Positions 34,411 through 47,974 are shown, numbered from the stretch's first letter. The stretch is 64,000 nt of DNA from Siphonodentalium dalli (GCA_032622095.1 CP136069.1:105428278-105492277); one strand, 5' to 3'. The notes: generated by a model not told the origin, from the letters alone. Made by a program: numbers and translations.

Positions 34411-34956
34411 GTGTGTGTGAGGGAGGGTGTGTGTGTGTGAGTGTGAGAGGGTGGTGTGTTTACCTGGGGTTGGGAGGACATACACATGTTTGCACACCAA
34501 CGTTGTGAGTACAATTTGGTTTATGAGGACATTCCAATGTCCTCACAATGATGTCCTCGCAATGGTATCAAAACTACATTCTGATTGTGTATTTAAATTT
34601 TAGGAACGGTCCCCATAACTCGGTTTGTATTCTGAACCCACACACACATACACAAAAATATTCCATTGGCGAATCTCGGGTCGCCTCGCACAAACAAATT
34701 ATATTACACGAGTGTATAGATAGCCAATGAAGATGCTCGACTCTTCGGAGTACTAACATTTTTAACCAATCAAAGCGGTCCTTCCGGTGACGATTTGTGA
34801 GTTGTCCAATCAAAGGTATGTTGTTTCCGCTTCATTTCTAGTGCATTTAGCAGCCATTTAAAAAAAAAGATCAGAAGTATTTTCTATCAAAGTAAGTATA
34901 GTTAGTATAATTATTTAAAGAAATAAAGTTAAATATATATATTCTCTCTAATCTAA

Positions 34957-35157
34957 ATGAGTTTATCTAACCGATCATGTACTACTATTAGGGGCGAGCA
35001 GGGTATAAGTTTCGGGGAAAACGGGATTGACCATATGATTTTCATTTTTCGTGATTTGGAAATGTCTGTCGCAGCACCGTGTACAGCACATGTGATTGAA
35101 CTTAAAGCACCAGAGAATACTTTTCAAACATTTATTAATTTAGTCAGCGAAGAGTGA
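34957..35157 (+). CDS. Small 66-residue ORF of unknown function (right copy)
   Basis: Identical frame to the left-arm copy at 19942-20142. A possible donor (AAAG/TAAGTA) lies about 60 bp upstream, and CCAAT boxes lie 120-290 bp upstream. Function unknown; possibly a chance ORF. Confidence 0.25.
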   Translation: MSLSNRSCTTIRGEQGISFGENGIDHMIFIFRDLEMSVAAPCTAHVIELKAPENTFQTFINLVSEE

Positions 35158-36263
35158 CTACAGAATCAAACAAACAAACATTGTCAGACTAAATTTGAGA
35201 TTTTTTTTTTATTTAATTTTTAATATTATGCGAATCTGGATTGGTTTTTAGTAAATTTTACAAAAAATCATTATACTATTGGTTTTTACAAAAAATAATT
35301 TGCGAGGGACTACCATCACTACGGGAGCGTTTGTCACTCAATTTTGGTCCCCGTTCTCCGTGACCAGTTTATTACTATTTTTTACCTGCAGCGCGAATTT
35401 TGTCATTCTCGGTTTTGCGTTGTGGGTGAAAGACGCCGAGATTTAAAAAAAAAAACAGATCGCTGATTATTGACATACACGTACCTGTAACTTGTAAGCT
35501 AATCCAAATGTGCCCAAATTAGGTAATCGTCGAGTAAATATACGTCCAGGGGCTGTCCGGAATCCGGGAATGACGCAACTAGACTAGAGTGATTGTTCTA
35601 TTTTTAAATTTTTGTCTGTCTTGACCTCATCTGCTCATGTAATTGTGTCATGATTGTGCTTGTCAGTAATGTCACCCAACCCGGATATTTGTGGGAAAGT
35701 ATGTAAGATATTTCCAGTGTATTCTTTTCAGCAAACAGATTCAAGTTCATACGGTATTGTATGATATCTGTTTCCAAATTCCATTGTCCAGGCCTGGTGT
35801 TTATATCAAATTCAGGTGGCAGAAAATCACTCCCTAATACTAATAGTTACTAATATTTAGGAGGGCAAATCGCTCTCCTGAATATGTTGTGATTTTTGTA
35901 TGTAATTCATTCCATTTTACATGAAAAGATAAATCACAATACTAGTACATGCAGTGGTGTATAAAATCAATCCACTTTTTTCAGAACAATTAATAAATTA
36001 GTTCAATGCAGTGCAGAAGATCTTGGAAAGACACATGACGATCTTGTCAACCAGAGCACGCAGCACTTAATGTCATAACCTATCGCTATAAAATATATCG
36101 GGACACTGATTTACAAAAGTCGGAACTCATTGGTGTTTACAAATCAAAGCCTCGATGCTGCTCTGAACTCTATCCGAATACATGTGGTAACCGAAAGATG
36201 TCAACACGACTTCAAAGACTCGATGTCGCTGTAGAATTTAACACAGCGCATGCAGTTTTGTTA

Positions 36264-36365
36264 CTAGGGGTGTAACGATACATCGATGTATCGATGCGAC
36301 AGCAATACAGCACTGACGATACGGTCATCGATACGGGCGTTCAAATGATACGTACGTATCTCGAT
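36264..36365 (+). mobile_element. hAT-like transposon terminus (right copy)
   Basis: TAGGGGTGTAACGATACATC with further CGATAC repeats; mirror of 18736-18835. Only one terminus was found. Confidence 0.45.
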
Positions 36366-38053
36366 ACACAAATTGCATATTGTTATTACCAATTCAGGTA
36401 TTAAGTAAGCAGCGGTCGCCACGAACGAGAACGATCAATGTTGAATCAGTATCTAACAAAAAATTAAGGTAATCCCCCACAATAAGTAATAAAAATGATA
36501 AGCATTCAGTGTATCCCGCAGACCACCCAATAATAGAACCTAATGACCATGTCCCTATCGAAGGCAAGTGATTCAAAAGCGATGTCATTCGACCTTGACC
36601 GAATTTGGCCATCAACTTCATGAACGTCGACGTATGTCGGTCATCTTCAAAGAACATGAAAGGCTTCTATGTTTTTGATGTTCATCGCTGATCGCCAACA
36701 GAATAAAGCCATGATTTGGTTGATTTATCGGTCACGAATTATGGTTCGTCTCTCATTCCCACCGTGAATCTGAACAAACTACTTAAATCGGGGCATACCC
36801 CTTCAAACATTAAACAAAAATGTCATACAAACAGTCCAATCTCTGGGGATATTTTTGAAAAATGAATTGCGAATGATGCATTTTAGTGTTTGAACGGGAA
36901 CGGACGGTAATGTTGACCACATAACATCGCTAAATGTGATTGAATTAGTGTAATTTTATCGTAATACTGCCTTTATCGCAAATTACGATTCGTTACCGGT
37001 TATTTCGATCCCTACGTCTCATTCATTCTACAGACATCCGATGTACACACAATGTCCTCATAAATAAAATTGTCCTCGCAATGTTGTTATGCAAGCACGT
37101 ACATGTATGTGTCCTCCCAACGCAACGAAAACGAACACAATCACATATGTGGCATTTTGCCCGGCCTTTTAATGTTGATGCATGCTCAGTATAATCCGCT
37201 CACAGTCTAGATATATTAGCACTTCATCTGTTGTCACACTCAACTTTTACTTTATCTACCAGTTGATAATAATCCCTGTTAAGTATGAGAGAGTTAGTTA
37301 TCTTCTTGTCAATAAATCTTGTCTTCTGGATTCGATAGACGTCTCATCTTGGATCAAAATGTTTTGAAAAATGAATCGCGAATTGCTATATACTTTCAAA
37401 TGAACATGAGTGTTGGACGATATTAGATTGAATAATTTTCCTATTAAGTTGGTTAATAAAAATATCACTGGATGTATTCACAAGTGTTTGTCACAAATTG
37501 TGTGACGAGTGTGAGGATTTCTCAAGTTTCTCTGGTAAATAATTCCTCCAATGCAGTTTTGAAATAAAGAAGATAGGTTCCATAGAATGGGAGAGTCCTA
37601 ATGCATTTTAGTGTTTGAACGGGAACGGACGGGAATGTTGACCACATAACATCGCTTAATGTGATAGAATGAGTGTAATCTTATGATTGTTATCGTACTA
37701 TAGTGCCTTTATTTATCGCAAATTGCGATTCGTTACCGATTATTTCGATACCTACGTCTCATTCATTCTACAGACATCCCATGTACACACAATGTCCTCA
37801 TAACTAAAAAATTGTCCTCGCAATGTTGGTGTGCAAGAACACATGCATCCTCCCAACGCAACGAAAATGAACACAATCACATATGTGCCATTTTGCCCGG
37901 CTTCTTAATGTTGATGCATGTACAGTATAAACCGCTCACAGTCTAGCTAATTTAGCACTTAATCTGTTGTCACTCAACTTTTACTTTATGTACCAGTTGA
38001 TAATAGACCCTGTTACATGTACAGAGGCGGACTGGGCCAAAAAATCGGCCTGG

Positions 38054-40076
38054 GAAATGAATATAATACTGGCCCATCTGCAAAAGGCAGTTGCCGAGGT
38101 GCCGAGTGGAGGAGGGTCACTGTTCGGGGGGTGTCCACCTTGGAATTCCAACTGCACCTTGATGACATGAAATCTACCGCGGAGTCAGCGGGCACATAGC
38201 TAGTATACTTATATTTTGTCTGTCATGCTTTGATGGTATCACCCCCCTTTCGGTACGCGGGATTCAGGGTGTTTTGAAGCCGTACGCGGGATTCATACCC
38301 CCGAATTAACTGGTATTCAGGTTCAAGCAAAACATATTGGACGTAGGTTTTGATGGCGCAAAATAATAATGCTGAATGAGTGGGTAGAATAGCTTCTTGG
38401 GCATATTCGACCACTATGCCATCATAAAGTATCATTAATCGTATCATAACGCCCATAATGTGACACCGGCGTCAATTTGTATGTCATTTATCGCATATTA
38501 TTTCTTAACATGTATTCAGGATTCACCCCCCCCCCCCCAAAATTAACTGGTATTCAGGATTCAGGGAGAGGGGGGTGATACCCTCTTATATCACCTCTGT
38601 TATTAAATTAATCCAATTTTGGACTACATGCTGGTACACGATCTCAAAACATTGGCATCAATTTCCTCACTAGCAGACGGGCATAGCCTAAATATAGCCA
38701 GAGAATTCTGGACTGTTATATTTATGGGCACAACAAATTTTCTATATTCAGCCCAATTACGTTGCCAGGTACCCGGTAACCTAATCAATATTGGGCAGTA
38801 AAGAACATTGTGACCAACATTGGGTCAAATTTCTGACAAGCTAAGCTTTTGCATTGGCTGTTTCATAGCTCAGTGCATATGTGTTAAGTAAGTAAAGTGA
38901 TCAATCAACGCACATTTCTCTATTAGAGGGCATTCAGGGTGCGCAGTTGTCATCAGAATGTAAAATTACCTCTTTGATAAATTGACAGAATTTGGTGATG
39001 CAGAACAATCAGAAGATATACAATAGGTGAGCGGCCAAGAGCCAAAAAGGGTCACATTTAAGGAGATAAATGGGCCTATGGTACTTAAGGATAAATTTGG
39101 TGTCGTTGGAAATCTGAGCATGTATGCTATTCGATGAGGCCTGCTGTGGAATCTGAAAGTGGTGCGGTTGCCATGGAAACGGTCTCCGAAAAAGGGTGTG
39201 CAACTTGTATAAAACACCATTTGGATGAATATGAACTACTCCATTCTGAATATTTTTTGAGTCTTGATAATATGGGAAAGTGAAATTCTAAGTATTATCA
39301 CCGAGTATGGTAATGATAAACACATGACATGGTCACGTGACTTCCTGACCAAATATACAGGCAGATATTACTGTTTTTGTGTAAAATCATGTGATTTTAT
39401 GCAAAAATGGGTGATTTTTGGAATCGCAGTATAACGTGCCATATATATCTACCACAGGGGCAAATCATATGTCGATGTAATCGGGAGGATGTGAGCTTTG
39501 TGTTCCAATCTGATTTAGAAACAAAAAGTTTGTGGTTGCCATGGAAACGGCTTGTACGTGAAATATATATAAAATCATGAGAAAAAACACATCTGAATAC
39601 ATTTGAAACATACCTGTATTGGGTTTTAGGAATTTGAAGTATCTTAGGTAACTTTAGTCACAGCAATATCCCATAATTTGTCATGTTAAGAACACGACAA
39701 GATCAGACACACATAACTATCGAACATAGATACCTTTATTATTAGTTTTCCACTGGTTTTTGGGCAAATATAGCGATTTTAGTGAACAATGGGTGATTTT
39801 TGGAATCGGTATATAACATGGCGTATTTTTCAGACACATGGACAACTTATATGTCATTTTAATCGGGATGATTTAGGCTTTTGTGTTTCAACCTATTTTG
39901 AAACCCGAACATTGTGTGGTTTCCATGGACATGGTTTATACCTTAAATATGTTTGATTTCCAGCAAAACGTTGATTTTAGCGAAAAAATGTGTGATTATT
40001 TGAAGAAAGGTGTAGGCTATGCGTGGAAACTTGACTGACCCACTCACGAGCTGGCTCAATGTGATGTTATGACGTC
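38054..40076 (+). repeat. IR-A, + orientation copy inside the right arm
   Basis: Same strand as 11991-14008 and the reverse complement of 15034-17047. Contains the GGTATCACC MITE-like unit (38235-38580) and the three X-box units. Confidence 0.93.
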
Positions 40077-40146
40077 CTGACGTTACGTCATGACATCACA
40101 TGAACATTCAACTGGTAGTCTCTCAACCGGAAGCAAAATGGCCGCC
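40068..40146 (+). promoter_or_regulatory. CRE/ETS/YY1-like promoter of the CIICEK gene (right copy)
   Basis: TGACGTCC, TTACGTCA and TGACATCA are followed by ACCGGAAGC and AAAATGGCCGCC. One CRE is damaged (CC for CA) compared with the copies at 15028 and 47900. A short untranslated exon follows, with a donor at AGAAG/GTAATT near 40219. Confidence 0.5.
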
Positions 40147-40640
40147 AAACAATCTGCTTTTTCACGCTGAGTTTTTCTACAGAATGTTGGACCCTCCATT
40201 CCATAGGAACACTAGAAGGTAATTACCATTATTTATATGACTTATAGTGAATATATACACATTATTATGATGCGTCACGGTGTGTCAGTTGAAAAATGAA
40301 CACTCAGCAAAACATGTATACGACTATATTATTATATTATGTCCATTTTGTAAGTTTTCCTGTGGGTGGGGCAACCATACTAGCACTGGTCAGTGCACTG
40401 GAAGTGCTGTCCAATTTTGTAATTTAACCATATACTAGTAAGTACTGGCCAGCGCCTATAAGGGAAGTGGCTGTCCATTTTTGTAATTTTCCGGTGGGTG
40501 GGCAACCATACTAGTGGTGGCCAGTGCATGTAAGGGGATTGTCCATTTTTGTAATTTTCTGGTGGGTGGGGAACCATACTGGCAAGCACCTATAAGTGAA
40601 TTTTACATTCATTTCAGGTAAATTCCAACCGACTATAAAT

Positions 40641-40856
40641 ATGGATGAGGATGAGCTAGAATGGACCTCAGTCCAGTCGTCCAAAGCTAAACGAAGACGC
40701 TTGAGTGAAAACGTTGACCACTGCATCATTTGCGAAAAAATTTCTGATGAGAAACTCAGTCTTTTAACTGCCACCGGCCTTGAGTGGTTTAAAAGTCAGC
40801 CCGGTTGCGGAAGTATTGTGTGTTCTATCGCCTTGGTAAACTGGTTAATTAACTGA
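40641..40856 (+). pseudogene. CIICEK-motif protein, N-terminal exon, frameshifted (right copy)
   Basis: The acceptor TTTCAG ends at 40617 and the ATG is at 40641. The sequence matches the left copy through TATGLE. Then a 1 bp deletion (AAAAGTCAGCCC against AAAAGTGCAGCCC) shifts the frame and removes the AARLRK end. With the left copy intact and the right one broken, only the left could still splice productively. Function unknown. Confidence 0.5.
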
Positions 40857-40919
40857 CAACTATATGTTCTATTCTGGTTGTCCCAGTTCCGTCATGAGGT
40901 GTATTAGTATATATTGGGT

Positions 40920-41450
40920 CGCTATTCGGCTATGGTGTGACACATAGGGATACAGGGAGTGACATGGCCAATGGTGAGGTGAATATGTATACAATGATTG
41001 ACCATGATCATGTATGAATGTTTTGAATAGGTACACACGGGGTGACTACATGGCCATAGGTCAGGTGAAGGAGTATACCAGGTGGCATGGGTGACGGTAT
41101 GTTTATGAAGCGAGTGGCTATATGGTTATTGGTGAGGTGCATATGTATACCTGGAGTGACTCTAAGAACATTGTTGTGATGTTGATGTATATATTGAATG
41201 TCTGTTTGACCACGTGTATGGAGAATATGTATACAGGGGATGACCATATGGCCAATGTTGAGGTGAATGCATGGGTATACACGGAGTGACTATATGGTTA
41301 TGGGTCATGTTTAGGAGTATACCCGGTTTGTCTCCATTGTGACTCATGGCTGTATGGCTGTATTGGGTCACTATATTGTTATGTCTGTGGTGTTTATGTA
41401 TAAATGGAATGACTGTGTGATAATGGGTCACTGGCTATCGCTTTCCACGT
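40920..41450. repeat. ~65 bp minisatellite array at the outer palindrome end
   Basis: About eight imperfect units with GTATAC, GGAGTGAC, TATATGGCCAT/TATATGGTTAT and GGTGAGGTG/GGTCAGGTG. The giant palindrome's match ends inside this array at 41088. The array continues for about 360 bp beyond, with no left-arm counterpart. Confidence 0.75.
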
Positions 41451-41768
41451 TTAATGTTTCCCCCGTGTACATAAACACCATCAAGATGGAGAACTCTCTG
41501 ACATGACCTCTCTATTGATTAACATATCCTTAAGTTATTGTGCAAAGCGATAGCCACCCAATGTACACATGTACAACCCACCCAGTACCTCAGTCACTCC
41601 ATATGTACATAAACACCACACAAATGACAATATAGTCGCCCACTTTATACACGTACTCCTTACCATATAGCCATACATAGTTGTACCCGTACATACCACA
41701 AATGATGAAACAGCCACGATTCACCATACATGAACACCAGGTATACTCCTATACCTGGCACATGACAA
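41430..41768. repeat. Inverted continuation of the minisatellite
   Basis: GGCTATCGCTTT (about 41433) faces AAAGCGATAGCC (about 41545). From 41560 on the units read in the opposite sense (CAGTCACTCCATATG, GACAATATAGTC, CTTTATACACGTACTCC). The block ends where the direct duplicate starts at 41769, so it is the joint between the right arm and the third copy. Confidence 0.6.
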
Positions 41769-41785
41769 TGACATTTGCTCCCCAG

Positions 41786-41944
41786 GTGCATATTGGAGAA
41801 AGAGATGGAAAAATCTCCGTGACACATATTCGAGGAAAAAGAGGAACGCGAAGACACAGAGGAGTGGCAAAGCGACAACCAAGGGGAAGAAGTGGCCTTT
41901 TATGAAGTATTGAACTTCCTGGATAGCTACATCCAGGATAGAAG
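41786..41944 (+). pseudogene. MADF-domain protein, second exon only (third copy)
   Basis: Exon 2 with its acceptor and donor is intact, but the duplication starts only 17 bp upstream of it. The first exon and the promoter are therefore absent. An orphan exon: it cannot encode a full MADF domain. Confidence 0.75.
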
Positions 41945-42112
41945 GTGAGCAAATGGTAATTATGAGATGTGTTTTTAATGTAAATATGTTTCTATCCCTT
42001 CTGTTGTCAATGTCAACTCCAAAGTTCACAAAATCATCTGGCAGATATTAGACAATGAGGATGAATTAACCGAATTTCAGGTATTGTGTCAATACATCAT
42101 AATTAGTTTTGG

Positions 42113-42187
<75 letters not shown>

Positions 42188-45100
42188 AGGGAGGGTGTGT
42201 GTGTGTGTGAGTGTGAGAGGGTGGTGTGTTTACCTGGGGTTGGGAGGACATACACATGTTTGCACACCAACGTTGTGAGTACAATTTGGTTTATGAGGAC
42301 ATTCCAATGTCCTCACAATGATGTCCTCGCAATGGTATCAAAACTACATTCTGATTGTGTATTTCAATTTTAGGAACGGTCCCCATAACTCGGTTTGTAT
42401 TCTGAACCCACACACACATACACAAAAATATTCCATTGGCGAATCGCGGGTCGCTTCGCACAAACAAACTATATTACACGAGTGTATAGATAGCCAATGA
42501 AAACGCTCGACTCTTCGGAGTACTAACATTTTTAACCAATCAAAGCGGTCCTTCCGGTGACGATTTGTGAGTTGTCCAATCAAAGGTATGTTGTTTCCGC
42601 TTCATTTCTAGTGCATTTAGCAGCCATTTAAAAAAAAAAGATCAGAAGTATTTTCTATCAAAGTAAGTATAGTTAGTATAATTATTTAAAGAAATAAAGT
42701 TAAATATATATATTCTCTCTAATCTAAATGAGTTTATCTAACCGATCATGTACTACTATTAGGGGCGAGCAGGGTATAAGTTTCGGGAAAACGGGATTGA
42801 CCATATGATTTTCATTTTTCGTGATTTGGAAATGTCTGTCGCAGCACCGTGTACAGCACATGTGATTGAACTTAAAGCACCAGAGAATACTTTTCAAACA
42901 TTTATTAATTTAGTCAGCGAAGAGTGACTACAGAATCAAACAAACAAACATTGTCAGATTAAATTTGAGATTTTTTTTTTTATTTAATTTTTAATATTAT
43001 GCGAATCTGGATTGGTTTTTAGTAAATTTTACAAAAAATCATTATACTATTGGTTTTTACAAAAAATAATTTGCGAGGGACTACCATCACTACGGGCGCG
43101 TTTGTCACTCAATTTTGGTCCCCGTTCTCCGTGACCAGTTTATTACTATTTTTTACCTACAGCGCGAATTTTGTCATTCTCGGTTTTGCGTTGTGGGTGA
43201 AAGACGCCGAGATTTAAAAAAAAAAACAGATCGCTGATTATTGACATACACGTACCTGTAACTTGTAAGCTAATCCAAATGTGCCCAAATTAGGTAATCG
43301 TCGAGTAAATATACGTCCAGGGGCTGTCCGGAATCCGGGAATGACGCAACTAGACTAGAGTGATTGTTCTATTTTTAAATTTTGTCTGTCTTGACCTCAT
43401 CTGCTCATGTAATTGTGTCATGATTGTGCTTGTCAGTAATGTCACCCAACCCGGATATTTGTGGGAAAGTATGTAAGATATTTCCAGTGTATTCTTTTCA
43501 GCAAACAGATTCAAGTTCATACGGTATTGTATGATATCTGTTTCCAAATTCCATTGTCCAGGCCTGGTGTTTATATCAAATTCAGGGTGGCAGAAAATCG
43601 CTCCCTAATACTAATAGTTACTAATATTTAGGAGGGCAAATCGCTCTCCTGAATATGTTGTGATTTTTGTATGTAATTCATTCCATTTTACATGAAAAGA
43701 TAAATCACAATACTAGTACATGCAGTGGAGTATAAAATCAATCCACTTTTTTCAGAACAATTAATAAATTAGTTCAATGCAGTGCAGAAGATCTTGGAAA
43801 GACACATGACGATCTTGTCAACCAGAGCACGCAGCACTTAATGTCATAACCTATCGCTATAAAATATATCGGGACACTGATTTACAAAAGTCGGAACTCA
43901 TTGGTGTTTACAAATCAAAGCCTCGATGCTGCTCTGAACTCTATCCGAATACATGTGGTAACCGAAAGATGTCAACACGACTTCAAAGACTCGATGTCGC
44001 TGTAGAATTTAACACAGCGCATGTAGTTTTGTTACTAGGGGTGTAACGATACATCGATGTATCGATGCGACAGCAATACAACACTGACGATACGGTCATC
44101 GATACGGGCGTTCAAATGATACGTACGTATCTCGATACACAAATTGCATATTGTTATTACCAATTCAGGTATTAAGTAAGCAGCGGTCGCCACGAACGAG
44201 AACGATCAATGTTGAATCAGTATCTAACAAAAAATTAAGGTAATCCCCCACAATAAGTAATAAAAATGATAAGCATTCAGTGTATCCCGCAGACCACCCA
44301 ATAATAGAACCTAATGACCATGTCCCTATCGAAGGCAAGTGATTCAAAAGCGATGTCATTCGACCTTGACCGAATTTGGCCATCAACTTCATGAACGTCG
44401 ACGTATGTCGGTCATCTTCAAAGAACATGAAAGGCTTCTATGTTTTTGATGTTCATCGCTGATCGCCAACAGAATAAAGCCATGATTTGGTTGATTTATC
44501 GGTCACGAATTATGGTTCGTCTCTCATTCCCACCGTGAATCTGAACAAACTACTTAAATCGGTCCATACCCCTTCAAACATTAAACAAAAATGTCATACA
44601 AACAGTCCAATCTCTGGGGATATTTTGATGAAAGTCCTCAGACGTCTCATCTTGGATCAAAATAAGTTTTGAAAAATGAATTGCGAATGATGCATTTTTA
44701 GTGTTTGAACGGGAACGGACGGTAATGTTGACCACATAACATCGCTAAATGTGATTGAATTAGTGTAATTTTATCGTAATACTGCCTTTATCGCAAATTA
44801 CGATTCGTTACCGGTTATTTCGATCCCTACGTCTCATTCATTCTACAGACATCCGATGTACACACAATGTCCTCATAAATAAAATTGTCCTCGCAATGTT
44901 GTTATGCAAGCACGTACATGTATGTGTCCTCCCAACGCAACGAAAACGAACACAATCACATATGTGGCATTTTGCCCGGCCTTTTAATGTTGATGCATGC
45001 TCAGTATAATCCGCTCACAGTCTAGATATATTAGCACTTCATCTGTTGTCACACTCAACTTTTACTTTATCTACCAGTTGATAATAATCCCTGTTAAGTA

Positions 45101-47896
45101 TGAGAGAGTTAGTTATCTTCTTGTCAATAAATCTTGTCTTCTGGATTCGATAGACGTCTCATCTTGGATCAAAATGTTTTGAAAAATGAATCGCGAATTG
45201 CTATATACTTTCAAATGAACATGAGTGTTGGACGATATTAGATTGAATAATTTTCCTATTAAGTTGGTTAATAAAAATATCACTGGATGTATTCACAAGT
45301 GTTTGTCACAAATTGTGTGACGAGTGTGAGGATTTCTCAAGTTTCTCTGGTATTTCCTCACTAGCAGACTGGCATTCCTCCAATGCAGTTTTGAAATAAA
45401 GAAGATAGGTTCCATAGAATGGGAGAGTCCTAATGCATTTTAGTGTTTGAACGGGAACGGACGGGGATGTTGACCACATAACATCGCTTAATGTGATAGA
45501 ATGAGTGTAATCTTATGATTGTTATCGTACTATAGTGCCTTTATTTATCGCAAATTGCGATTCGTTACCGATTATTTCGATACCTACGTCTCATTCATTC
45601 TACAGACATCCCATGTACACACAATGTCCTCATAACTAAAAAATTGTCCTCGCAATGTTGGTGTGCAAGAACACATGCATCCTCCCAACGCAACGAAAAT
45701 GAACACAATCACATATGTGCCATTTTGCCCGGCTTCTTAATGTTGATGCATGTACAGTATAAACCGCTCACAGTCTAGCTAATTTAGCACTTAATCTGTT
45801 GTCACTCAACTTTTACTTTATGTACCAGTTGATAATAGACCCTGTTACATGTACAGAGGCGGACTGGGCCAAAAAATCGGCCTGGGAAATGAATATAATA
45901 CTGGCCCATCTGCAAAAGGCAGTTGCCGAGGTGCCGAGTGGAGGAGGGTCACTGTTCGGGGGGTGTCCACCTTGGAATTCCAACTGCACCTTGATGACAT
46001 GAAATCTACCGCGGAGTCAGCGGGCACATAGCTAGTATACTTATATTTTGTCTGTCATGCTTTGATGGTATCACCCCCCCCCTTTCGGTACGCGGGATTC
46101 AGGGTGTTTTGAAGCCGTACGCGGGATTCATACCCCCGAATTAACTGGTATTCAGGTTCAAGCAAAACATATTGGACGTAGGTTTTGATGGCGCAAAATA
46201 ATAGTGCTGAATGAGTGGGTAGAATAGCTTCTTGGGCATATTCGACCACTATGCCATCATAAAGTATCATTAATCGTATCATAACGCCCATAATGTGACA
46301 CCGGCGTCAATTTGTATGTCATTTATCGCATATTATTTCTTAACATGTATTCAGGATTCACCCCCCCCCCCAAAAAATTAACTGGTATTCAGGATTCAGG
46401 GGGAGGGGGGTGATACCCTCTTATATCACCTCTGTTATTAAATTAATCCAATTTTGGACTACATGCTGGTACACGATCTCAAAACATTGGCATCAATTTC
46501 CTCACTAGCAGACGGGCATAGCCTAAATATAGTCAGAGAATTCTGGACTGTTATATTTATGGGCACAACAAATTTTCTATATTCAGCCCAATTACGTTGC
46601 CAGGTAACCTAATCAATATTGGGCAGTAAACAACATTGTGACCGACATTGGGTCAAATTTCTGACAAGCTAAGCTTTTGCATTGGCTGTTTCATAGCTCA
46701 GTGCATATGTGTTAAGTAAGTAAAGTGATCAATCAACGCACATTTCTCTATTAGAGGGCATTCAGGGTGCGCAGTTGTCATCAGAATGTAAAATTACCTC
46801 TTTGATAAATTGACAGAATTTGGTGATGCAGAACAATCAGAAGATATACAATAGGTGAGCGGCCAAGAGCCAAAAAGGGTCACATTTAAGGAGATAAATG
46901 GGCCTATGGTACTTAAGGATAAATTTGGTGTCGTTGGAAATCTGAGCATGTATGCTATTCGATGAGGCCTGCTGTGGAATCTGAAAGTGGTGCGGTTGCC
47001 ATGGAAACGGTCTCCGAAAAAGGGTGTGCAACTTGTATAAAACACCATTTGGATGAATAGGAACTACTCCATTCTGAATATTTTTTGAGTCTTGATAATA
47101 TGGGAAAGTGAAATTCTAAGTATTATCACCGAGTATGGTAATGATAAACACATGACATGGTCACGTGACTTCCTGACCTAATATACAGGCAGATATTACT
47201 GTTTTTGTGTAAAATCATGTGATTTTATGCAAAAATGGGTGATTTTTGGAATCGCAGTATAACGTGCCATATATATCTACCACAGGGGCAAATCATATGT
47301 CGATGTAATCGGGAGGATGTGAGCTTTGTGTTCCAATCTGATTTAGAAACAAAAAGTTTGTGGTTGCCATGGAAACGGCTTGTACGTGAAATATATATAA
47401 AATCATGAGAAAAAACACATCTGAATACATTTGAAACATACCTGTATTGGGTTTTAGGAATTTGAAGTATCTTAGGTAACTTTAGTCACAGCAATATCCC
47501 ATAATTTGTCATGTTAAGAACACGACAAGATCACACACACATAACTATCGAACATAGATACCTTTATTATTAGTTTTCCACTGGTTTTTGGGCAAATATA
47601 GCGATTTTAGTGAAAAATGGGTGATTTTTGGAATCGGTATATAACATGGCGTATTTTTCAGACACATGGACAACTTATATGTCATTTTAATCGGGATGAT
47701 TTAGGCTTTTGTGTTTCAACCTATTTTGGAACCCGAACATTGTGTGGTTTCCATGGTCATGGTTTATACCTTAAATATGTTTGATTTCCAGCAAAACGTT
47801 GATTTTAGCGAAAAAATGTGTGATTATTTGAAGAAAGGTGTAGGCTATGCGTGGAAACTTGACTGACCCACTCACGAGCTGGCTCAATGTGATGTT

Positions 47897-47974
47897 ATGA
47901 CGTCATGACGTTACGTCATGACATCACATGAACATTCAACTGGTAGTCTCTCAACCGGAAGCAAAATGGCCGCC
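47897..47974 (+). promoter_or_regulatory. CRE/ETS/YY1-like promoter, orphan third copy
   Basis: TGACGTCA, TTACGTCA, TGACATCA, ACCGGAAGC and AAAATGGCCGCC are all intact, and the short untranslated exon with its GTAATT donor (about 48047) is present. The coding exon that should follow is missing. If active, this promoter would transcribe the older repeat at 48110-49080. Confidence 0.5.

Larger units (their letters stand above)
34029..40281 (+). repeat. Source segment of a 6.3 kb direct duplication
   Basis: Repeated at 41769-48109 in the same orientation. The shared block starts 17 bp before MADF exon 2 (TGACATTTGCTCC) and ends at GCGTCACGGT in the CIICEK gene's intron. Offsets grow from 7740 to about 7830 through small insertions, mainly in the TA run. 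Confidence 0.95.
27772..41088 (-). repeat. Giant palindrome, right arm (13.3 kb)
   Basis: Reverse complement of 14016-27338. Differences noticed: integrase W in place of L, S/P and K/R-type substitutions, a shorter TA run at 34378, an intact MADF first exon, a 1 bp deletion in the CIICEK exon, and TGACGTCC in place of the perfect CRE. The match stops at 41088 (GGTGGCAT), inside a minisatellite. Confidence 0.95.

Noticed and set aside
14016-41088. Palindrome as a pure sequencing fold-back artefact
   Set aside because: Arms carry different indels and substitutions, including 11 bp and 1 bp deletions on opposite arms. A join of two haplotypes is not excluded and is noted as a test.
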